Assembly (NCBI GenBank): GCA_964533705.1
Contig: CAZHMN010000068.1
Coordinates: 1 to 16,360 of the forward strand
DNA: 16,360 bases
From: CAZHMN01 sp964533705
Lineage (GTDB): Bacteria; Electryoneota; B3-LCP
Direction of reading: 5' to 3'
Below the pieces are notes generated by a model. That model saw only the letters and a program-made list of their open reading frames with translations. It had not been told where the DNA came from and made no database searches. Every line of letters starts with the position of its first letter. The stretch's first letter is position 1. The position numbers were made by a program, and so were the translations under genes. Of the stretch, positions 1 to 6,751 are shown in pieces.

Positions 1-38
1 GGAATCTGACAGGTTTATGGCCGGGTCACCCTATCTAA

Positions 39-2993
39 CTACTGTATCACCCTTTCCGTCATCCGGTAAACCAGGTCCGCACTGGTCACTTCGCGATCGC
101 AGCGGATTTGCAGGTAGGTGCTTTCGTTGGGATAAGCTATCGAAGTAAATCCAGTGGTTATCGGCGTCCAGCCGTCGGTCCATTCGATCAAGGCCAGATC
201 GTCGAAATACGCCGTCCCCGTACCGGATTGCGGAGCGCTGTTATAACAGAGGACGTTGGCGTACCAGCCGTTTTCCGGTGAACTGACGTTCAGGTAAGAC
301 CTCGTCCAGGGGAAATCTCCTCCCATGGGAGTGACAAATGATTGTTCGGATGATCCGCCCGACGTACGATAATTATAAAAAGCAACGCCGAACTTGGCAT
401 TGGCGCAGTTCGACCCCGCCATGTAGCCGTCAAGAGTGTAGCGGTTTTCCTGTTCGGTGGGGATGCGGTCTTCAAGGTTGGTATAAGCGTAAAATTGTCC
501 ATCGCTTCGCCGAATTCCCAGGCAGTAGGTGCCCGAATGTGGATACATCGTTTCCAGGAACTCATCGTCAGAGTTCAGATTCCACAACCAGCCGCCTTCA
601 TATTCGAATCCGCCCATCAGCAGGATCTCACGGCCCAGCGAGGCGTCAATGTCGGCGCCGGACGGCATCCCTGAAAGCGATACGATGGCGCTTAAAAAGC
701 CCGGGTCCTGAATGCGAACCGGTTCCGATACCCAGTAATCCCCTTCTTCCTTAAAGGTGATCGTTCGGCTGACTTCCCGGTTCGTTTCGAACACCAACTG
801 AGATCCAACGGCGATCCGCCCTTCGCCCGTTGCCGAATCGAAGGCGACCTCAGTATCCAGCTCCTTCGACAAAGCAGCCAGCTTGCGCATGATGCTTTCG
901 GCCAACTCGCCCGTTGCCGGGGTGGGGATGTAATCGTCAATGTACACCGGCCGAAAAGTGAAATCTTCAAATCCGTCAAGAGTCCCTTTGCAGTAGAGAA
1001 TCATTGACAGGTAGGTTTCCCAGTAGTATTGATCGAATGCGAAATTGCCGAAACTGTGTGCGATCAATTTATCCTGATAAACCTCGAATCCACGCAGCAC
1101 GTGCGGATGATGGCAGAACACCACGTCGGCTCCGATTTCAATGGCCCGATGTTCCAGCCACCGGTCAATCGAATCCACCCTCGTGTCGAAGCGGACGTAT
1201 TCTTCCGGCGGCAAGTTGGCCGCTTCGGGAGGCAGAAAATCCAGCGGCGAAGGATCGTACTCCGTGCCCACGTGTGCCTGCACGATCACGAGATCGGCTA
1301 AGGAATCGGCGATGGGAATGGTCGCCTCCAGGGTCGGCTCGTCGAACATGGCGAAGCCCGCTTTGTTGTAGCCCGCTTCCAGAAACGGCGGCAGGAAATC
1401 CTCGCGGCCATCGCGGTTGCAGTAAGACAATACCGCCACCCGGATGCCGTCCACCGTGAAATATGCCGGCCTCGTCGCCCAGTATTCGTTCAGCCCCGAT
1501 CCCGAAAACAGGAACCCCGCAGTATCCAGCACCGCGATGGTCTCCATCAATCCCGGTTCCATGTAGTCCATGGTATGGTTGTTCCCCAGCGCCACGTAAT
1601 CGAAACCGGCGTACTGCAATCCTGCCACGTTTTCCGGACTGCCCCGGAAGATGTATTCCTTGGTGGGATGAGGGTAACCCTCATCCGTCAACTGGCATTC
1701 CAGGTTGACCATATTGACGTCGGCAGCCTGTCCGAACATGGCTAAAGTGCGCTCGAAGATGTAATTCACGCCATACGTGGGGATGATCCCCCCAGCTTCT
1801 TCGTAGCGCCGCGCTAACATGACGTCTCCGGCCATGTTCAGCGTGAAATCCGGTTCGGGCGTGCCCGGCGGTGGTAGAAGATGAACTGCCGCGTCTCCGA
1901 AAAGGCTATCCTCGTCCATCACAATCAATGATACCGTGCGATAACCTGGTGATGAATACGTATGACTGGGATTGGGTTCATTCGAAAAGGTCGAATCGCC
2001 GAAGTCCCAGAAATAAGTATGCGTGGGGCTGTCCGGATCGAAGACCGTGCTGCTGAATTGGTAGCTCGGCTGCGCGGCGGACGAATCCCCAACAGCGCTG
2101 ATGTAAACCTGAGGTATAGAAGGGAGATCCTCTGTAATGTCGTGTATTTCATCGAAAAAAGAGACGGCATCCTGACCGGAAGCATCAATGTCGTTGACAT
2201 AAAAGAGGCGATCAATCGTCGGGTATTCCTCATATCGAATATACCAGTCGTTGGCCACGGGCATGTTCAGCAGCGCCCATTCACCCAGAGGAGCGACGCT
2301 GTGGAAGGTCGTGTTCCAGGGTTCTGACGTGGGTAACTGTGACCCGTCGAAAATATAAAACAGCTCGTTCGTGCCGTCGCCCACACCGAAAGCCTGCATT
2401 TCCCCTTCATCGTAGCACATCACCGCCGCACGCCACACCGTCCCCGAGGTGATCTGGATCGGATCAACGGCCTCTACCTTCCAGGTGTTTCCGTAAAGCA
2501 TCAGCGAGAAGAGCGTGCTGTCATAGGTGGCGATGGATGTGATTTCCCAGGCGTTAGGCTGCTGATCCTGACCCGGATAACTGGTCAGGGTTACCAGGCC
2601 GTCCTCGAAATCCTCGATCATGATCTCTTCGATGACCAGGTTCAATCCCTGCGGAAAAAGCAGCGCCCGGTAAAAAGATCTTTCCGCCGTCCCCAGCGTG
2701 ATCGGATCCACGTAAAAATCCCGCTGCGTGGCGCCCAACAGAGTTGCTTCGCCGTTCTCGAAATCGGGATCGGAGCCATAGAACAGCAGATAGAGCGCCT
2801 GTCCCTCTAACGTTCTCGGTAAGATGAGGCGTACGTGATTGCCTTCGATGGAAAGTGAGGTGCTGTCAACGGCTACGCCGCCGCTGATATTCAGATTCGC
2901 TGCATTGGGGGAAGGTAAAGAGGTGGGAAACCAGATCAGGAGTAAAATCGGGAGTAAGATGCTGAAACCCTTGTTTGACGCCGTCAACCGCAT
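39..2993 (-). CDS. Secreted CapA-family (poly-gamma-glutamate synthesis type) protein with PKD domain
   Basis: This is a 984-residue exported protein. It has an N-terminal signal peptide (about residues 1-32), then a beta-rich region of unclear family (about 35-295). A PKD domain follows (about 298-372; FDPDSPTHTYFWDFGDST and a later SHTYSSPGYRTVSL). The CapA metallophosphoesterase-like domain (about 382-700) shows GDVMLARR, NLECQLTDEG, GNNHTMDYMEPGL, QAHVGTEYDPS, HHPHVLRGFE and HSFGNFAFD. The C-terminus (about 790-950) resembles a galactose-binding/CBM-like fold ending TAYFDDLALIEW. CapA proteins act in poly-gamma-glutamate capsule export in Bacillus, but most relatives have no proven substrate, so the function here is open. 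The start at 2993 is chosen because AAGGAG lies 6 bases upstream; an upstream ATG at 3077 would lie before the promoter. Unlike two other exported proteins here it has no YPNPFNP sorting tail. The family call is firm and the biological role is not. Confidence 0.85.
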   Translation of the reverse strand: MRLTASNKGFSILLPILLLIWFPTSLPSPNAANLNISGGVAVDSTSLSIEGNHVRLILPRTLEGQALYLLFYGSDPDFENGEATLLGATQRDFYVDPITLGTAERSFYRALLFPQGLNLVIEEIMIEDFEDGLVTLTSYPGQDQQPNAWEITSIATYDSTLFSLMLYGNTWKVEAVDPIQITSGTVWRAAVMCYDEGEMQAFGVGDGTNELFYIFDGSQLPTSEPWNTTFHSVAPLGEWALLNMPVANDWYIRYEEYPTIDRLFYVNDIDASGQDAVSFFDEIHDITEDLPSIPQVYISAVGDSSAAQPSYQFSSTVFDPDSPTHTYFWDFGDSTFSNEPNPSHTYSSPGYRTVSLIVMDEDSLFGDAAVHLLPPPGTPEPDFTLNMAGDVMLARRYEEAGGIIPTYGVNYIFERTLAMFGQAADVNMVNLECQLTDEGYPHPTKEYIFRGSPENVAGLQYAGFDYVALGNNHTMDYMEPGLMETIAVLDTAGFLFSGSGLNEYWATRPAYFTVDGIRVAVLSYCNRDGREDFLPPFLEAGYNKAGFAMFDEPTLEATIPIADSLADLVIVQAHVGTEYDPSPLDFLPPEAANLPPEEYVRFDTRVDSIDRWLEHRAIEIGADVVFCHHPHVLRGFEVYQDKLIAHSFGNFAFDQYYWETYLSMILYCKGTLDGFEDFTFRPVYIDDYIPTPATGELAESIMRKLAALSKELDTEVAFDSATGEGRIAVGSQLVFETNREVSRTITFKEEGDYWVSEPVRIQDPGFLSAIVSLSGMPSGADIDASLGREILLMGGFEYEGGWLWNLNSDDEFLETMYPHSGTYCLGIRRSDGQFYAYTNLEDRIPTEQENRYTLDGYMAGSNCANAKFGVAFYNYRTSGGSSEQSFVTPMGGDFPWTRSYLNVSSPENGWYANVLCYNSAPQSGTGTAYFDDLALIEWTDGWTPITTGFTSIAYPNESTYLQIRCDREVTSADLVYRMTERVIQ

Positions 2994-3026
2994 CGAATGC
3001 TCCTTTGCGAGGACCTTATTATGATT

Positions 3027-3055
3027 AATATACGCAAAAATCGAACGATAATCAA
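3027..3055 (-). promoter_or_regulatory. Sigma70-type promoter of the CapA-like gene
   Basis: Read on the minus strand, TTGATT (3055-3050) and TATATT (3032-3027) are separated by exactly 17 bases. This places transcription start near 3020 and gives a leader of about 27 bases with AAGGAG before the ATG at 2993. It supports 2993 over the upstream ATG at 3077. Confidence 0.6.
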
Positions 3056-3203
3056 GTGCGGGGTTGAAGAAATTCAAGATTTTTTAAATGGATTGAATCT
3101 GAAATGCTGTCGAACAGCCAAAATTCGATGGCCTCATGAATTACTTGGCTGGCGTGGTACGGATTATTCATGATGTGATGCCAATAATCAAGTCCTCTTT
3201 CCT

Positions 3204-3304
3204 CGGAGCGAAAATCGCCTTTTTACTTGATATTTTTCCCCTCTTTGTGTATATTCTTTTGAAAAATCGAGAAAATACCCATTTCGCTCCGGCATTGAGC
3301 GAAA
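3204..3304. repeat. Three copies of GAGCGAAA around the lyase promoter; leader hairpin
   Basis: GAGCGAAA occurs at 3206-3213 (plus), 3282-3289 (inverted) and 3297-3304 (plus). The first two form a perfect 10-base inverted repeat (CGGAGCGAAA 3204-3213, TTTCGCTCCG 3282-3291) flanking the promoter. The last two form an 8-bp hairpin with a 7-base loop inside the mRNA leader, ending two bases before the Shine-Dalgarno. This could be an operator set, an RNA control element, or both. It matches no regulator site I can name. Confidence 0.5.
3227..3255 (+). promoter_or_regulatory. Sigma70-type promoter of the PLP-dependent lyase gene
   Basis: TTGATA (3227-3232) and TATATT (3250-3255) have an ideal 17-base spacer. 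Transcription would begin near 3262, giving a leader of about 57 bases that contains the 3282-3304 hairpin and AGGAGG at 3307-3312. Confidence 0.65.
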
Positions 3305-3318
3305 ACAGGAGGTTCGTT

Positions 3319-4503
3319 ATGATTAAGAAATCTTGGGGCTTCGCTACGCTGGCGGTTCATGGCAGCGGAGGGCATGATCCCATCACCGGAGCGGTTTCCC
3401 CGCCCATATACCAGAGTTCTACGTTCGCCTTTAAAAACAGCCAGCACGGAGCGGATCTTTTCACCGGTCAGGCTGAAGGCTACATCTATTCTCGCCTTCA
3501 GAATCCCACCCAGGAAGCCCTGGAGCGCGAAATGGCCTTCCTGGAAGAGGGCGAAGAAGCTGTCGCTTTCGGATCAGGCATGGCCGCGATAACAACGACC
3601 ATCCTAACTCTGTGCAGGTCGGGCGAAAATTTCGTGTCTTCCAGGACCGTTTACGGCGGCACGCACGCTCTCTATCTCAAGGTCATGCCCAGGATCAACA
3701 TCGGTGTAACCGAAGTTGAAGCCACCGATCTGAACAAAATAGAAGAGGCCATTGACGATAAAACGCGCTTTATTTTCATCGAGACTCCGGCCAACCCGAC
3801 CATCGAGGTCATTGATATCCGCGGCTGCGCCAAGATCGCCCGCCGTAAGGGTATCAAGCTGGTCGTGGATAACACTTTTGCCACGCCTTACTTACAAAAA
3901 CCGCTGAAATTGGGAGCGGACATCGTCGTTCATTCCGCCACCAAGTACATCGGCGGTCACGGCGATACGGTGGCGGGTCTGGCCATCGGCCCCAAAGATA
4001 TCATGACCGAGATGCGCAAGGGGGTCTTGCAGGATATCGGCGCTATCATCAGCCCATTCAACGCCTGGCTGCTGCTGCGCGGCCTGAAAACCCTGCCGGT
4101 GCGCATGGATCGACATATCGAAAACGCCATGCGAGTGGCTCAGTACCTGGCTTTTCACCCCAGAGTGGAAAAAGTCTGGTATCCCGGCCTGCGGACTCAT
4201 CCCCAACATGAGCTGGCTAAAACGCAGATGAGCGACTTCGGGGCGATGATCGCCTTCGAAATCAAAGGCGGTCTTGAAGAAGGTAAGCGGCTGATGGATG
4301 CACTGAAGCTCTGCACCCTGGCCGTCTCCCTCGGCGATTGCGACACTCTGGTCGTCCATCCGGCTTCCACGACGCATAGCACCTATTCACCGGAGGACCT
4401 GGAAGCTACCGGCATCAAACCCAACCTGATTCGCATTTCAGTGGGGATCGAAAATGTGGATGACATCATTGAAGACCTCTCGCAAGCGCTCAAAAAAATG
4501 TGA
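3319..4503 (+). CDS. PLP-dependent methionine gamma-lyase / cystathionine gamma-synthase family enzyme
   Basis: A 394-residue cytosolic enzyme of the Cys/Met metabolism PLP family (fold type I), close to the usual length of about 390-400. The PLP lysine is K209 in SATKYIGGHGD. Other family positions are YSR (57-59) contacting PLP phosphate from the neighbouring subunit, GSGMAAI (85-91), Y112, D184 in VVDNTFATP, and R372 in IRISVGIEN, which binds the substrate carboxylate. Members cleave or form C-S bonds in methionine, homocysteine or cystathionine. The overall pattern (LGDCDTLVVHPASTTHS) favours a gamma-lyase. However, the cysteine typical of Pseudomonas-type methionine gamma-lyase (YGCT) is glycine here (YGGT, 112-115), so the exact substrate is uncertain. 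The start at 3319 is set by AGGAGG (3307-3312) six bases upstream; an upstream in-frame ATG at 3136 precedes the promoter. Confidence 0.9.
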   Translation: MIKKSWGFATLAVHGSGGHDPITGAVSPPIYQSSTFAFKNSQHGADLFTGQAEGYIYSRLQNPTQEALEREMAFLEEGEEAVAFGSGMAAITTTILTLCRSGENFVSSRTVYGGTHALYLKVMPRINIGVTEVEATDLNKIEEAIDDKTRFIFIETPANPTIEVIDIRGCAKIARRKGIKLVVDNTFATPYLQKPLKLGADIVVHSATKYIGGHGDTVAGLAIGPKDIMTEMRKGVLQDIGAIISPFNAWLLLRGLKTLPVRMDRHIENAMRVAQYLAFHPRVEKVWYPGLRTHPQHELAKTQMSDFGAMIAFEIKGGLEEGKRLMDALKLCTLAVSLGDCDTLVVHPASTTHSTYSPEDLEATGIKPNLIRISVGIENVDDIIEDLSQALKKM

Positions 4504-4533
4504 GATTCCAGCTGTGCCACAATAATGACCATC

Positions 4534-4558
4534 GGGCAGGCGGCAATGCCTGCCCTTT
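4534..4558 (+). terminator. Hairpin after the lyase gene, probable terminator
   Basis: A perfect 8-bp GC-rich stem (GGGCAGGC 4534-4541 with GCCTGCCC 4548-4555) and 6-base loop lie 31 bases past the stop codon. They are followed by only TTT, so termination may be partial. The GGGCAGGC arm also resembles the REP-like palindromes at the right end of the window, so it may be a repeat remnant used as a terminator. Confidence 0.55.
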
Positions 4559-4600
4559 CCATGAATGGGGCTCTATACAGTTGCAGTTATCAGTGATGTT

Positions 4601-6436
4601 ATGAATCAAGTGTTGGCTGAGAAACTGGAGTATCTGCCGAAGTCCCCTGGAGTTTACCTGTTCAAAGATAGAACTGGCCGGGTGATTTATGTCGGCAAAG
4701 CCAAGGTGCTGCGCAATCGAGTCCGTTCCTACTTTAATAAAGGCGAAGACGGCCGCTACCAGTACCACCGTCTGGTCAACGCCATCGCTGACCTCGAAAT
4801 CATCGTCACCGATTCAGAGATCGAAGCACTGATTCTGGAATCGAACCTGATAAAAAAAAATGTACCCTACTACAACGTTCGCCTCCGGGACGACAAAAGC
4901 TACCCCTACCTGAAAGTCACTAAAGGTCTTTTTCCCCGCGTTTTCCTTACTCGCAAAACCCCAAAAGATGGATCGAAATACTACGGCCCCTACACCGACG
5001 TTAAAGAGCTGCGCCGCTTTCTGAGGACATTTAAGGGCGTGCTAAAAATCCGCCATTGCAATCGAACGATCACCCCGGAACTGATCGAATCAAAAAAATA
5101 CCGTCCCTGCCTGAATTATCATATCGGGCGTTGCGCCGGGGCCTGCTCCGGGCAAATATCACCCGATGATTACCGCCGCAATGTCCGCCATCTCATCAAT
5201 CTGATTCACGGTCGTGACGCTGAACTGGTCACTTACCTTAAAACTGAAATGCTGGAAGCTTCACGCCAGCAACGCTTCGAGGAAGCCGCCCAGTGGCGGG
5301 ATCGCTTGCGGCAGGTGGAAAACTTCGGACGGCAATCTGCAGTCAGCGGCCTGGAATCCCCCCTTCTCGGCGACCGCGACGTAATCGCACTGGCTTGCGA
5401 AGATGAAGACGGCTGTGCAGCATTGTTCCAGATTCGGTCAGGCCGAATTGTGGGCCGATCGCACTTTTACCTGAGTTCCGTTTTTGAGAAGCCGCCCGCC
5501 GAAGTTCTCGAGGCCTTTCTGAAGGATTATTATAATCGTACCGAATCCATCCCCGAGGAGATTTTTTTACCGCTGGAAATTGACGATACTCCGGTTCTAA
5601 CCCAATGGTTGACCCGGCGGCGGGGGAGAAGAGTGCGCCTCGAAGTTCCCAAGATCGGGGATAAAGCCCGACTGGTCAGGCTTGTAACCCGCAACGCCGA
5701 ACTGCTGCTGGCGGATCTGAAATTGCAGAAGAGCAAGAGAGAATTCATCCACCATGCCTTGAAGGCGCTGCAGAGAGATCTGCGCCTGCCCAAACCGCCC
5801 CGGCGCATCGAAGCTTTCGACGTCTCCAACATCCAGGGGCGCGACGCTGTCGCCTCCATGGTCTGCTTCAAGGACGCCAAACCGCTGAAGTCCGAATACC
5901 GCCGCTTCAAGATACGAACCGTCGAAGGGGCCGACGACTTCGCCATGATGGGGGAAGCGGTGGAGCGCCGCTATAAGCGGATATCGGCAGAGAAAAAGCC
6001 CCTGCCCGATCTCGTCCTGATTGACGGCGGCAAGGGGCAATTGAATCGAGCGGTAAAAATCCTGAACGAATTGGGTTTGGACAAAATCCCCGCCATCGGT
6101 CTGGCGAAAAAATTGGAAGAAGTTTTTTTGCCGGGCTATCCCGAACCGCAGAACATTCCCAAGAATTCTTCGGGATTAAAGCTGCTTTGTCACATCCGTG
6201 ACGAAGCCCACCGCTTCGCAATTGATTACCACCGCAACTTGCGTAAAAAACGCACCCTGGCAGGCGAGCTGGACGCCATTCCTGGAGTAGGGGAGGTCCG
6301 AAAAAAAGCTCTCCTGCGCCATTTTGGATCGCTAAAAAGGCTTCGAGAAGCGGATGCCCAGGCGATCTCCGCAGTCCCGGGCATCAGCGAAAAGTTAGCA
6401 GGGCGGATCCACGATAACCTGCATTCAAAATCGTAG
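4601..6436 (+). CDS. uvrC: UvrABC excinuclease subunit C
   Basis: This is the UvrC subunit of nucleotide excision repair, which makes the 3' and 5' incisions around damage recognised by UvrA2B. At 611 residues it has the full family length. The GIY-YIG nuclease (about 14-95) begins LPKSPGVYLF and continues VIYVGKAKVLRNRVRSYF. Cysteines C153, C170, C178 and C182 match the 4Fe-4S ligands described for E. coli UvrC. The UVR domain (about 210-245) contains RFEEAAQWRDRL. The RNase H-like nuclease (about 395-545) has D407 in DVSNIQG, D446 in EGADDF, D475 in LIDGGKGQ and H537 in DEAHRF. A tandem helix-hairpin-helix follows (PGVGEVRKKALLRHFGS, PGISEKLAGRI). The start at 4601 (MNQVLAEKLEYLP) aligns with Bacillus-type UvrC; an ATG at 4565 would add 12 residues. 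Neither has a good Shine-Dalgarno and no clear promoter is seen, so readthrough past the hairpin at 4534 is possible. Confidence 0.97.
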   Translation: MNQVLAEKLEYLPKSPGVYLFKDRTGRVIYVGKAKVLRNRVRSYFNKGEDGRYQYHRLVNAIADLEIIVTDSEIEALILESNLIKKNVPYYNVRLRDDKSYPYLKVTKGLFPRVFLTRKTPKDGSKYYGPYTDVKELRRFLRTFKGVLKIRHCNRTITPELIESKKYRPCLNYHIGRCAGACSGQISPDDYRRNVRHLINLIHGRDAELVTYLKTEMLEASRQQRFEEAAQWRDRLRQVENFGRQSAVSGLESPLLGDRDVIALACEDEDGCAALFQIRSGRIVGRSHFYLSSVFEKPPAEVLEAFLKDYYNRTESIPEEIFLPLEIDDTPVLTQWLTRRRGRRVRLEVPKIGDKARLVRLVTRNAELLLADLKLQKSKREFIHHALKALQRDLRLPKPPRRIEAFDVSNIQGRDAVASMVCFKDAKPLKSEYRRFKIRTVEGADDFAMMGEAVERRYKRISAEKKPLPDLVLIDGGKGQLNRAVKILNELGLDKIPAIGLAKKLEEVFLPGYPEPQNIPKNSSGLKLLCHIRDEAHRFAIDYHRNLRKKRTLAGELDAIPGVGEVRKKALLRHFGSLKRLREADAQAISAVPGISEKLAGRIHDNLHSKS

Positions 6437-6751
6437 TGACATCCCCACTTCACAGAAACATCTGATACGCGTTTGGAAATCAATCAACCTGCCCTCACTC
6501 CCGTCCCCCTGAAACATGTGAAGAACATCGTGAATCGGATCGTGCAATATTGTCTAATCCTAAAATCATCCAAACCTCTCCCACCACCGTAAATTCCCCG
6601 CAAGAAAATGCTATCATGACGAATACTGACCCTAACTTCCCACCTTAATCATATAGACCCCCCAACCCCCAAATATTGAGCCTTTTCGCTTGTCCTGATC
6701 CAATGCCGGAAGTAAATTTTTGTACCTGCTCTTCTCTTCTTTTCAAAAGTA
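6437..6751. other. Intergenic region, C-rich and G-poor
   Basis: No gene is seen between uvrC and the sensor kinase. From about 6484 to 6680 the plus strand is strikingly rich in C and poor in G (for example runs of C at 6658-6663 and 6666-6670), with no stable hairpin and no U-tract terminator. This composition is typical of Rho-utilisation sites, so uvrC transcription may end here by Rho. The right edge holds a candidate promoter at 6690-6718. Confidence 0.5.
6690..6718 (+). promoter_or_regulatory. Candidate promoter of the three-gene signalling operon
   Basis: TTGTCC (6690-6695) and TAAATT (6713-6718) are 17 bases apart. The -35 matches consensus at four of six positions and the -10 at four of six. 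Transcription would start near 6725, upstream of the candidate starts at 6752, 6764 and 6779. Confidence 0.45.

Larger units (their letters stand above)
2994..3318. other. Divergent intergenic region between CapA-like and PLP-enzyme genes
   Basis: No gene is seen in these 325 bases. They hold two divergent sigma70-type promoters (3027-3055 minus and 3227-3255 plus) and a group of GAGCGAAA motifs around the plus promoter, all listed separately. The middle part, about 3060-3200, shows no clear structure. Open reading frame continues upstream of both annotated starts, but the promoters and Shine-Dalgarno positions argue that this extension is not translated. Confidence 0.7.

Noticed and set aside
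1004..1459. Open frames on the plus strand opposite the CapA-like gene
   Set aside because: They have low-complexity, Arg/Pro/Ser-rich translations, no family motifs and no ribosome sites; they are shadows of the minus-strand gene.
2994..3077. N-terminal extension of the CapA-like protein from ATG 3077
   Set aside because: It lies upstream of a good minus-strand promoter and hides the signal peptide; ATG 2993 has a strong Shine-Dalgarno.
3136..3318. N-terminal extension of the PLP enzyme from ATG 3136
   Set aside because: It precedes the promoter at 3227-3255 and adds 61 residues absent from the family; AGGAGG fixes the start at 3319.
6281..6300. A GTAGGGG sequence inside uvrC as another repeat copy
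   Set aside because: It encodes the conserved helix-hairpin-helix PGVGEVR and has no palindrome after it, so it is a chance match.
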